Source: an uncultured Micrococcales bacterium (GTDB lineage Bacteria > Actinomycetota > Actinomycetes > Actinomycetales > Microbacteriaceae). From it: a stretch of 7,369 nucleotides of DNA. The translations under genes were made by a program, and so were the position numbers. The notes below the pieces were generated by a model. It was given only the letters and a program-made list of their open reading frames with translations, was not told the DNA's origin and ran no database searches. Location of the stretch: positions 1 through 7,369 of the forward strand of contig CAIJJH010000169.1 in NCBI GenBank assembly GCA_903820955.1, in the 5' to 3' direction. Below, piece after piece: positions 1-6,163 of this stretch (the stretch's first letter is position 1; each line of letters opens with the position of its first letter).

Positions 1-1
1 C

Positions 2-856
2 TCTCTCGAAATGTTTCACGCGGCCGCTCTCGTCCACGACGACCTGCTAGACCAGTCAGACACCAGACGCGGTGCTCCAAGCATCCACAGACGATTCGAG
101 CAACTCCACAAGGACTCCGGCTGGGTCGGCAGCCCCGAGCGTTTCGGAGTCGCCGGCTCTGTCTTGGTTGGCGACCTGATGCTCGGTTGGTCTAGTGAAA
201 TTTTCGGGCAAGCCCTACTCGACTCCCCCGCGTTAGCTGTTGAAGCGGCCGCCCGCAATGAATTCAGCAAGATGCGAGTCGAAGTCATGGCCGGTCAATA
301 CTTGGACGTGCTTGAAGAAAACGCTGCAACCACGCGTCCCGTCGAAGAGGCGGTTGGCAGAGCGAACCGGGTGATGCTCTACAAGACTGCAAAGTACTCG
401 ATCGAGGCCCCTCTGCTGATTGGTGCGGCCTTTGCTGGAGCCGGCCCGGCAACTCTCCGCGGCCTAACCGCCTTTGGCATCCCACTTGGAATGGCGTTTC
501 AGCTGAGAGACGACATCCTCGGGGTCTTTGGGGACCCAGCCGTTACCGGCAAGCCAGCGGGCGATGACCTTCGTGAGGGAAAACGCACGGTATTGGTTGC
601 TCTCACCAGAGCGTCGCTCACCTCGAGTAGCGGCCAGGTATTCGATGAACTACTTGCCCAGCGGGATCTTTCAAACGAACAAATCGTTTTTCTTCAGCAA
701 ACCATTGTCGGATCCGGGGCATTGGCAAAGACCGAGCGAATGATCGAAGAATTGGCCGACGAAAGTCTCTCGGCACTCGAATTGTTGCAACTCGACTCCT
801 ACGCCAAGTCCCAGTTGCAAGACCTAGCCGAAAAAGTCATCAACCGAGCTTCCTAG
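2..856 (+). CDS. idsA: trans-polyprenyl diphosphate synthase, 5' end missing
   Basis: This enzyme condenses isopentenyl diphosphate onto an allylic diphosphate to build C15-C20 or longer prenyl diphosphates for quinones, carotenoids or lipid carriers, in the cytosol. The reading frame is open from base 2, and the visible protein begins only a few residues before the first aspartate-rich motif. About 80 N-terminal residues normal for the family are therefore outside the window, and the ATG at base 11 is an internal methionine. The first motif is DDLLD (bases 38-52), followed by the usual Arg-Arg-Gly; the second is DDILGVFGD (bases 509-535), followed by Gly-Lys and GDDLREGKRT. Both are intact, so the enzyme should be active. 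The first motif has no two-residue insertion, and small residues (Ala-Ala) stand four and five positions before it, which suggests product longer than farnesyl; exact chain length cannot be read. The stop (854-856) overlaps the convergent next gene. The idsA symbol comes from synteny with mycobacterial idsA2. Confidence 0.93.
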   Translation, partial: SLEMFHAAALVHDDLLDQSDTRRGAPSIHRRFEQLHKDSGWVGSPERFGVAGSVLVGDLMLGWSSEIFGQALLDSPALAVEAAARNEFSKMRVEVMAGQYLDVLEENAATTRPVEEAVGRANRVMLYKTAKYSIEAPLLIGAAFAGAGPATLRGLTAFGIPLGMAFQLRDDILGVFGDPAVTGKPAGDDLREGKRTVLVALTRASLTSSSGQVFDELLAQRDLSNEQIVFLQQTIVGSGALAKTERMIEELADESLSALELLQLDSYAKSQLQDLAEKVINRAS

Positions 857-1200
857 AAAGCTAACGACTGAGCCACGCGCCTTACCTCGGACTTGCGACC
901 CTCGAGCAACAGCTCGATTGGCCTGCGACCGATCGAATCCTCCACCCGATAGAGCCACTCCACTGCGGAATCTGCGGTGAATCCAGCGTCGATCAAAACC
1001 AAGATTGTGCCGCGCAGGCTGGGAAGCGGTTCTCCGCTTGCAACCAACTGGGCCGGAATCTTTTGCACTCCGTCAAAACGGACCGAAAAGAGAACGTGTT
1101 CCTCGATGTAACGACGAACCTTGCCAAGAGGAATGTTCAATCGTTCCGCTACCTCTGGAACAGTTAGCCACTCGTCTACAAAATCAAATTCTTTACTCAC
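853..1200 (-). CDS. Rv2175c-like winged-helix DNA-binding protein
   Basis: A 115-residue protein resembling M. tuberculosis Rv2175c, a small winged-helix DNA-binding protein known as a substrate of the kinase PknL. Residues about 10-32 (WLTVPEVAERLNIPLGKVRR) form a MerR/excisionase-like helix-turn-helix, and about 36-50 a wing-like strand region. The rest (about 55-113) is a conserved C-terminal helical domain including SLRGTILVLIDAGF and a W-L-Y motif. The start is GTG; an in-frame TGA two codons upstream (1204-1206) rules out a longer protein, and no ATG, GTG or TTG start occurs again before the helix-turn-helix is lost. The only purine-rich stretch (GAGAG) touches the GTG, too close for a normal ribosome site. 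The gene is divergent from the kinase gene across 39 bases, which supports a kinase-regulator pair. Its stop overlaps that of the polyprenyl synthase. Family assignment rests on sequence resemblance plus synteny; the DNA target is unknown. Confidence 0.85.
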   Translation of the reverse strand: MSKEFDFVDEWLTVPEVAERLNIPLGKVRRYIEEHVLFSVRFDGVQKIPAQLVASGEPLPSLRGTILVLIDAGFTADSAVEWLYRVEDSIGRRPIELLLEGRKSEVRRVAQSLAF

Positions 1201-1239
1201 CTCTCAAGAATGGCACACCAATCAACTTGAGGAGAAACA
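1201..1239. promoter_or_regulatory. divergent 39-base spacer, DNA-binding gene / kinase gene
   Basis: This is the only non-coding DNA between the divergently transcribed Rv2175c-like gene and the kinase gene. It is too short to hold two complete ordinary promoters, so at least one promoter must extend into a coding region or produce a leaderless transcript. On the minus strand, TGCCATTCT (an extended -10-like element ending with CATTCT) lies six bases before the GTG, which would fit a leaderless GTG transcript. The match to TANNNT is imperfect and I see no -35 box. No clear -10 was found for the plus-strand kinase gene. A protein encoded next to its own promoter often autoregulates; that is only an inference here. 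Confidence 0.35.
1230..1234 (+). promoter_or_regulatory. ribosome binding site of the PASTA kinase, fixes a TTG start
   Basis: AGGAG sits 5 bases before TTG at 1240 and 8 bases before a second TTG at 1243. An in-frame TGA at 1228-1230 excludes a start farther upstream. The first in-frame ATG (1267) has no Shine-Dalgarno sequence in front of it. The kinase therefore almost surely starts at one of the two TTG codons; spacing slightly favours 1243. Confidence 0.75.
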
Positions 1240-3084
1240 TTGTTGGTTCGTGCCACGATAGAACCGATGACTTCCTACCCCCTGCCCAATGGCACAGTGC
1301 TCTCTGAGCGCTACCGAATCGACGCCTTCCTTGCCGAGGGTGGCATGGCTTTGGTCTATCGAGCCCACGACTTGAGGTTGGAGCGCGACGTTGCAATAAA
1401 AGTGGTCAAACACGAATTCATCGACTCACCCGGCTACGAAACCTCCTTTCTTGACGAGGCGAAACTAGCCGCGAAGGTAAGTCACCCAAACCTGGTAAAC
1501 GTCTTCGATCAAGGGGTAGAGGGTGGCTCCGACTACCTGGTGATGGAACTCGTCGAAGGCAAAACCCTCAGGCAGATCCTGGCAAAATTTGTAACCATCG
1601 AACCCAATCGAGCGATAGACGTAATCGCCTCCGTGTTGGCTGGGCTTTCGGCCCTGCACAAGGTCGGCGTGATCCATCGAGACGTGAAACCAGAGAACAT
1701 CATTCTGGCCAACGACGGACGCATAAAGCTCACCGATTTCGGACTCGCAAGACCCACCGCCCAAATCCAAGCCGAAGGCAGCCCGCTCTACGGAACCATC
1801 GCTTACACGGCTCCCGAAGTCCTCCGTGGTGAACGCTTGGATCCCCGCTGCGACATCTATTCAATTGGCGTGACACTGTATGAGCTGCTCACGGGTCGAC
1901 AGCCATTCGAAGGTGACTCGAAAGCCGTGGCCAAGGCCCACCTTTACGAGAGAGTCGCCGCTCCGAGCGCCTTGAACCCTGCTGTGAGCGCAGCAATCGA
2001 CACATTCGTACTCAAGGCCACCAACCGAGACGCCGCCCTCAGGTTTGATACTGCGGCCGAAATGCTTTCGGAGCTGAAGTCTTTGGCCCTGGTCTCGAAA
2101 CAGGAGAATCAAACCAGGGTCATAGCGCAAGGTACCGAACGAATTTCGGATCAAACCGAATTGATAAGCCCCGCCGACCTTGAAGACCTAGACCAAGAGC
2201 CAAAGCCGAAAAGAAGACTGGCCACCTGGTTGGCAATCACCGTGAGCGCGATACTGCTTGGCTTGGGCGTCGGCTGGTGGTTCGGGACTGGCCCGGGCGC
2301 TGTGATCACAGTTCCAAACCTGGTTTCAATGTCAGCGGCCGATGCTCAGAGCACCGTCGGGCTGCTCCCGATAAAACTGATCACGATTGATGAAAACAGC
2401 GACCAGCCCGTTGGCTCGGTGACCCGTACCGATCCGGTAGCCGGCTCGTACCTGATCCGTGGTGGAACTCTAAAGGCTTATCTCTCTATCGGTCCAAAGC
2501 TCAACTCAGTTCCAAGCTTGCTTGGCAAGAATCTGGTAGAAGCCACTGCGACGCTTCGGGGGGCGAACTTCTGGATCGGCAAAACCTCGGAGGCGTTCAA
2601 CGACGCACCTCTCGGCACAATCTACGACTACACCGGTGCCGATGGTTCGGTGCTGCCCGATGGGTCAAACATCGATCTCAAGGTTTCTCTTGGTCCGATT
2701 CCTGTGGTGAGTGGGGTTTCGCTGGACGTCGCCAAAGGCCTACTAACCGCTGCCGGCTTGACGGTTGGAAAGGTCACTCAGGTTTATAACGACACGGTCG
2801 CCAGCGGCCAAGTGGTTTCGCTCGTGCCTCAGTCCATCGAATTGACTAAGGGTTCTTCGGTGGACCTGACCGTGTCGAAGGGCACGAACAAAGTGATCAT
2901 GCCCAAGGTGGTGGGCGAAACGATCGCCGCGAGCAAGTTGGCCCTAGAACAACTGGGTCTAAAGGTTGTTGTAGACACCGACGTGCTGACCTCGAGATGG
3001 GGTATCGCGAAGGTTAAGAGCGCCAGCGCGTCAAAGGGTGCGACGCTGAGAATTGGTGACACCGTCACCATCGTTTCTCGCTAG
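1240..3084 (+). CDS. pknL: transmembrane Ser/Thr protein kinase with four PASTA domains (PknL type)
   Basis: A 614-residue eukaryotic-type receptor kinase: cytosolic catalytic domain, one membrane pass, and an extracellular part expected to bind peptidoglycan fragments or lipid II. Kinase domain, about residues 24-280: nucleotide loop AEGGMALVY (32-40), ATP-binding lysine in VAIK (K54), helix-C glutamate E73, HRDVKPEN (H146, catalytic D148, K150, N153), DFG (166-168), activation loop ending in GTIAYTAPE with T186 and T190, and APE (191-193). All catalytic residues are present; two glycines of the nucleotide loop are alanine (A32, A37). A charged juxtamembrane linker (281-326, ending in PKPKRR) precedes a membrane segment (about 327-348). 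Four PASTA repeats follow, near 352-420, 421-486, 487-549 and 550-614. The start is TTG. Position beside the Rv2175c-like gene and class II DAHP synthase identifies it as the PknL-locus kinase rather than the division-cluster PknB; as I recall, M. tuberculosis PknL lacks PASTA domains while corynebacterial PknL has them. Confidence 0.93.
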   Translation: MLVRATIEPMTSYPLPNGTVLSERYRIDAFLAEGGMALVYRAHDLRLERDVAIKVVKHEFIDSPGYETSFLDEAKLAAKVSHPNLVNVFDQGVEGGSDYLVMELVEGKTLRQILAKFVTIEPNRAIDVIASVLAGLSALHKVGVIHRDVKPENIILANDGRIKLTDFGLARPTAQIQAEGSPLYGTIAYTAPEVLRGERLDPRCDIYSIGVTLYELLTGRQPFEGDSKAVAKAHLYERVAAPSALNPAVSAAIDTFVLKATNRDAALRFDTAAEMLSELKSLALVSKQENQTRVIAQGTERISDQTELISPADLEDLDQEPKPKRRLATWLAITVSAILLGLGVGWWFGTGPGAVITVPNLVSMSAADAQSTVGLLPIKLITIDENSDQPVGSVTRTDPVAGSYLIRGGTLKAYLSIGPKLNSVPSLLGKNLVEATATLRGANFWIGKTSEAFNDAPLGTIYDYTGADGSVLPDGSNIDLKVSLGPIPVVSGVSLDVAKGLLTAAGLTVGKVTQVYNDTVASGQVVSLVPQSIELTKGSSVDLTVSKGTNKVIMPKVVGETIAASKLALEQLGLKVVVDTDVLTSRWGIAKVKSASASKGATLRIGDTVTIVSR

Positions 3085-4436
3085 CGTTTGGTCAGCGACT
3101 CACTAACCAAGAATGCCAACTCGAGCGACTGACTGTGGTTTAGACGCGGGTCGCAAAGTGACTCGTAACGCTCTTCCAGAGTGCCCTCGTCGATTAGCTC
3201 AGAGCCGCCGAGACATTCGGCGACATCGTCTCCGGTGAGCTCTACGTGAACTCCGCCAGGGAAAGTGCCTGCTGCGCGATGCACCTCGAAGAATCCGGCG
3301 ACTTCATCCATAACATCATCGAATCGACGCGACTTGTAGCCGTTCTTAGTCGTAATTCCATTGCCGTGCATCGGGTCGGTGATCCAAAGTGGAGTCGCCC
3401 CGGCATCCTTGACGGCTTCGACCAGCTTTGGTAATTCTTCGCGGACCTTGCCGGCACCCATGCGACTGATTAGGGTCAGGCGTCCGGGTTCGCGGTTTGG
3501 GTCGAGTTTATCGATGAGAGCTAGCACGTCGGAGGTGGATGTGGTCGGCCCGAGCTTCACGCCAATCGGGTTGCGAACTCGCGAAAGGTAATCAACGTGA
3601 GCGCCATCGAGCTGACGAGTTCGCTCACCGATCCAGACAAAGTGACCGCTCAAGTCGTATGGAGCACCGGTTCGTGAATCAATTCGAGTCATCGGGCGCT
3701 CGTAGTCAAAGAGCAACGCTTCGTGGCTGACGAAGAATTCGGTGGTGCGTAACTCTTCGAAGTCGGCGCCACAGGCGGCCATGAACTTTATGGCTCGGTC
3801 AATCTCGCGGGCCATCGAGAGGTATTTAGCGTTCACCGGGTTGTTTGCGAAACCGCGGTTCCACTCGTGCACCGAGCGAAGATCGGCAAAGCCGCCCTTG
3901 GTGAACGCGCGAATTAGATTAAGGGTCGAAGAAGAGGTCTCGTAGGCGCGAAGGAGACGCTGAGGGTCTGCCGTTCGCGACTCGAGGGTGAAGTCGTAGC
4001 CGTTCACCGCGTCGCCACGGTAAGCGGGCAGAGTGACGCCTTCTCGGGTCTCATCGTTCGAAGATCTCGGCTTAGCGAATTGCCCGGCCATGCGACCCAT
4101 TTTGATGACCGGCATCGAAGCGCCATAGGTCAAAACCACTGCCATCTGAAGCATGGTCTTTACGCGGTTGCGAATCTTTTCGGCCGTTGCGTCGGCGAAG
4201 GTTTCGGCGCAGTCGCCACCCTGCAAGAGAAAAGCCTTGCCGGCTGCGGCGTCGGCGAGTCTGGCTCGAAGAGTGTCTACTTCACCGGCGAAGACAAGCG
4301 GCGCGCGCTTGGCGAGTTCGGCCTTGGCCTGTGCCAACGCGTTCGCGTCTGGCCAGGTTGGCTGCTGCGCTGCAGGCAGGCTTAGGTAGTTATCCAGTCC
4401 GTCGTTGATTGCCGACGTGTCATTTACGAGATTCAA
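3081..4436 (-). CDS. aroG: class II 3-deoxy-D-arabino-heptulosonate 7-phosphate (DAHP) synthase
   Basis: This enzyme joins phosphoenolpyruvate and erythrose 4-phosphate to DAHP, the first step of the shikimate pathway, in the cytosol. The 451-residue protein is close to the 462 residues of M. tuberculosis AroG and shows class II hallmarks throughout: LLQGGDCAETF (metal-ligand C76), IKMGRMAGQFAKPRS (R115), FFVSHEALL, WIGERTRQLDGAH, GVKLGP (K294), DPMHGN (H357), GGVHVELTG (E399) and a late DPRLN (D429). C76, H357, E399 and D429 line up with the metal ligands Cys87, His369, Glu411 and Asp441 of the M. tuberculosis enzyme. The start is TTG: an in-frame stop, that of the upstream acyltransferase gene, lies three codons before it, and no ATG or GTG occurs before conserved sequence begins. 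AGGCGGA (4441-4447), overlapping that stop, serves as ribosome site, so translation is probably coupled to the acyltransferase. It is last in a three-gene run and its stop overlaps that of the kinase gene. Family-known feedback by aromatic amino acids cannot be judged here. Confidence 0.96.
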   Translation of the reverse strand: MNLVNDTSAINDGLDNYLSLPAAQQPTWPDANALAQAKAELAKRAPLVFAGEVDTLRARLADAAAGKAFLLQGGDCAETFADATAEKIRNRVKTMLQMAVVLTYGASMPVIKMGRMAGQFAKPRSSNDETREGVTLPAYRGDAVNGYDFTLESRTADPQRLLRAYETSSSTLNLIRAFTKGGFADLRSVHEWNRGFANNPVNAKYLSMAREIDRAIKFMAACGADFEELRTTEFFVSHEALLFDYERPMTRIDSRTGAPYDLSGHFVWIGERTRQLDGAHVDYLSRVRNPIGVKLGPTTSTSDVLALIDKLDPNREPGRLTLISRMGAGKVREELPKLVEAVKDAGATPLWITDPMHGNGITTKNGYKSRRFDDVMDEVAGFFEVHRAAGTFPGGVHVELTGDDVAECLGGSELIDEGTLEERYESLCDPRLNHSQSLELAFLVSESLTKR

Positions 4437-4440
4437 AAGT

Positions 4441-4447
4441 TCCGCCT
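4441..4447 (-). promoter_or_regulatory. ribosome binding site of the DAHP synthase overlapping the acyltransferase stop
   Basis: On the minus strand AGGCGGA lies 4 bases before the TTG start at 4436, and its AG belongs to the TAG stop of the preceding acyltransferase gene. This arrangement suits re-initiation by terminating ribosomes. It also supports TTG as the true start, because no other start codon is available within the short gap. Confidence 0.6.
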
Positions 4448-5132
4448 ACCTGGCCCGTGCCAGTTTTTCTTTGACCGATGATGCATACGCGTCCACGTAC
4501 TCCTGGCCGCTGAGCTTCATCAGTTCATACATGATCTCGTCCGTCACTGCACGAAGAACTATTCTGTCACCCTCCATACCGTCGAATCTTGAAAAGTCGA
4601 GGGGCTCCCCCACGACGATTCCGATTCTGCGGATGCGAGGAAGCTTCTTGCCAATCGGCTGAACCTTTTCGGTATCGATCATGGCGACCGGCAAGACCGG
4701 CACCTTTGCCTCGAGTGCCATGCGCGCTATACCGGTGCGCCCGCGGTAGAGACGCCCGTCTGGGCTTCGGGTGCCTTCAGGGTAGATTCCTAGAACTTGC
4801 CCGCCACCGAGAACCATCAGGCCGGTATTCAAAGCCGCCTCGGACGCCTTGCCACCAGAGCGATCGATCGGCAACTGACCGGTGCCCTTGAAGAACCAAC
4901 GGACCAAGGCGCCCTTGACGCCTTTTCCGGTGAAGTACTCGCTCTTGGCAAGGAAGACCAGTGGGCGCCTCGACTGCAGTGGCAAAAAGATCGAGTCGCT
5001 GAACGAAAGGTGGTTGCTCGCCAGAATCGCGGCACCGGAATTTGGAATGTTCTCCATTCCGCGAACCCACGGACGGAACAGCAACTTCAGCAGCGGTCCG
5101 AGAAGAAGGTTTTTAAGAATGAAATAAGCCAT
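4446..5132 (-). CDS. plsC: 1-acyl-sn-glycerol-3-phosphate acyltransferase (PlsC family)
   Basis: Predicted to transfer an acyl chain to the sn-2 position of lysophosphatidic acid, giving phosphatidic acid for phospholipid synthesis at the cytoplasmic face of the membrane. The 228-residue length is normal for bacterial PlsC proteins. Family motifs appear in order: NHLSFSD (catalytic H41 and D46), a middle block with RWFFKGTGQLPIDRSGG (about 78-94), the substrate-binding YPEGTRSPDG (117-126), and VPVLPVA (144-150). The N-terminus (AYFILKNLLLGPLLKLLF) is hydrophobic and could lie on or in the membrane. The ATG start lies 12 bases after the glucokinase stop and has no good Shine-Dalgarno sequence, so coupling to the upstream gene is likely. 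M. tuberculosis has a related gene (Rv2182c) in the same relative place. Relatives in this family can also acylate other lysolipids, so the acceptor is inferred. Confidence 0.92.
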   Translation of the reverse strand: MAYFILKNLLLGPLLKLLFRPWVRGMENIPNSGAAILASNHLSFSDSIFLPLQSRRPLVFLAKSEYFTGKGVKGALVRWFFKGTGQLPIDRSGGKASEAALNTGLMVLGGGQVLGIYPEGTRSPDGRLYRGRTGIARMALEAKVPVLPVAMIDTEKVQPIGKKLPRIRRIGIVVGEPLDFSRFDGMEGDRIVLRAVTDEIMYELMKLSGQEYVDAYASSVKEKLARAR

Positions 5133-5144
5133 TAGGTTTCAACT

Positions 5145-6095
5145 TTAGTCGTTGGTCAATTCGATACGGGCTAGATCGGCAGCGCCAACCACCCCGGCAT
5201 CGTTGACCAAGGTGGCTGCTTCGATTCGAAGCTCGGGGCGGAACCCGCGAGCTGGAAGGTGTTCGAGGTAAGCCTTGCGTATCGGTTCGAGCAAAAGATC
5301 ACCGGCAGCGCTAACTCCCCCACCGATTACCACTAACTCTGGGTCAAGTACGGCAACCAGCGAGGCCAGCGCCCGCCCGAGCACTGTCCCGAGTTCGGTG
5401 AGTAGTGCCAGAGCTCCCGGGTCACGCTCCTGGATTGCCCGGTAGACCTCAACGCCGGTCAAACTGCCAACTTCGGACTCTAACTCAGCGAGTCGCTTGG
5501 CTTCGGGTGCGCCTGAGGCTACAAGCTGCTTGGCCGCTTTTAGAAGAGCCGTGCCAGAACCGTATGACTCTAGGCAACCGCGTTGCCCACAACCGCATAA
5601 AACCCCGTCTGGCACCACGTTGATGTGCCCGAGTTCGGCTGCGATGCCGAAGCCGCCTCGAACCATGTGGCCGTCGACGATGATTGCACCGCCGACACCG
5701 GTTCCGATGGTCAACATAATCATGTGCTTAACCCCGCGACCGGCCCCGAAGCGATACTCGGCCCAACCAGCAGCATTGGCGTCGTTTTCGATAAACACCG
5801 GGATACCGAGACGCGAGGCCAGCTCGGCCTTGAAAGGTTCGTTTCGCCAAGACAAATTTGGCGAGTACAAGATAGTGGATCGTTCGCTGTCAACAAAGCC
5901 CGCGGCGGCAACGCCAACCGCCTCCACTTCGACACCCGTCGAAAGTTCGGTAACGAGCTCAACTACTGCATTGGCGATTGCCTCCGGGTCGGTCGCCGGA
6001 GTTGGAACCTTGTGCTCACGAACAATCTGGCCGTCCTCAGAAACGAGAGCGCCAGCAATCTTCGTGCCACCAATGTCGATACCGATTGCATACAT
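5145..6095 (-). CDS. glk: ROK-family glucokinase
   Basis: Predicted cytosolic sugar kinase making glucose 6-phosphate from glucose and ATP. From the chosen ATG the protein has 316 residues, the size of ATP-dependent actinobacterial glucokinases such as Streptomyces GlkA. It opens with the phosphate-binding IGIDIGGTKIAGAL, then GVAAAGFVD, the catalytic block ENDANAAGWAEYRFG (base D105), TIGTGVGGA, and the ROK signature with ELGH (E154, H157) followed by the zinc cysteines of CGCGQRGC (C167, C169, C174). A late VVIGGGVS completes the nucleotide site. There is no DNA-binding domain at the N-terminus, so this is an enzyme and not a ROK repressor. A TTG three codons upstream (6104) is an alternative start; ATG is preferred because relatives begin just before the glycine-rich loop. 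It is the first gene of the run with plsC and aroG and is divergent from the acyl-CoA synthetase. A different hexose or N-acetylmannosamine substrate is possible, but the zinc motif and synteny favour glucose. Confidence 0.9.
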   Translation of the reverse strand: MYAIGIDIGGTKIAGALVSEDGQIVREHKVPTPATDPEAIANAVVELVTELSTGVEVEAVGVAAAGFVDSERSTILYSPNLSWRNEPFKAELASRLGIPVFIENDANAAGWAEYRFGAGRGVKHMIMLTIGTGVGGAIIVDGHMVRGGFGIAAELGHINVVPDGVLCGCGQRGCLESYGSGTALLKAAKQLVASGAPEAKRLAELESEVGSLTGVEVYRAIQERDPGALALLTELGTVLGRALASLVAVLDPELVVIGGGVSAAGDLLLEPIRKAYLEHLPARGFRPELRIEAATLVNDAGVVGAADLARIELTND

Positions 6096-6163
6096 AATGA
6101 ACAAGTTTAAAGGTCTAGAGTTACTAGAAATCCATCATCGACGTTATTTAGGAGAATTTCGGC
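6096..6163. promoter_or_regulatory. divergent promoter region, glucokinase run / acyl-CoA synthetase
   Basis: This 68-base gap is the longest non-coding stretch in the window and should hold promoters for both the leftward glk-plsC-aroG run and the rightward acyl-CoA synthetase. On the minus strand TAAACT (6104-6109) fits the TANNNT -10 pattern and ends 8 bases before the glucokinase ATG. No Shine-Dalgarno sequence precedes that ATG, so a leaderless or nearly leaderless transcript is plausible. Two CTAGA copies (6115-6119 and 6124-6128) lie 9 bases apart, roughly one helix turn, and could be an operator, but five-base repeats also arise by chance. I found no convincing -35 box on either strand. 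Confidence 0.4.
6150..6155 (+). promoter_or_regulatory. ribosome binding site of the acyl-CoA synthetase
   Basis: AGGAGA lies 8 bases before the ATG at 6164, at ideal spacing, and is the best Shine-Dalgarno site in the window together with that of the kinase. It settles the start of the gene that runs off the right edge. Confidence 0.8.

Noticed and set aside
847..862. Short hairpin AGCTT-CCTAGA-AAGCT over the first convergent junction
   Set aside because: Only five pairs, mostly A-T, no T-run, and both arms are explained by the coding ends of the two genes.
3087..3111. Imperfect inverted repeat TTTGGT...ACCAAG just past the kinase stop, possible terminator
   Set aside because: The stem is about six pairs with a wobble and an internal mismatch, there is no following T-run, and it lies in codons that make sense as the DAHP synthase C-terminus.
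4080..4408. Several overlapping plus-strand open frames antisense to the DAHP synthase N-terminus
   Set aside because: Three different frames are open at once, as expected from the codon bias of the opposite gene; the translations are arginine- or alanine-rich with no family features.
5145..6095. Polyphosphate glucokinase (PpgK) or ROK repressor instead of ATP glucokinase
   Set aside because: PpgK proteins are shorter (about 265 residues), and a ROK repressor would have an N-terminal helix-turn-helix; this protein begins directly with the phosphate-binding loop and matches the 316-residue ATP enzyme class.
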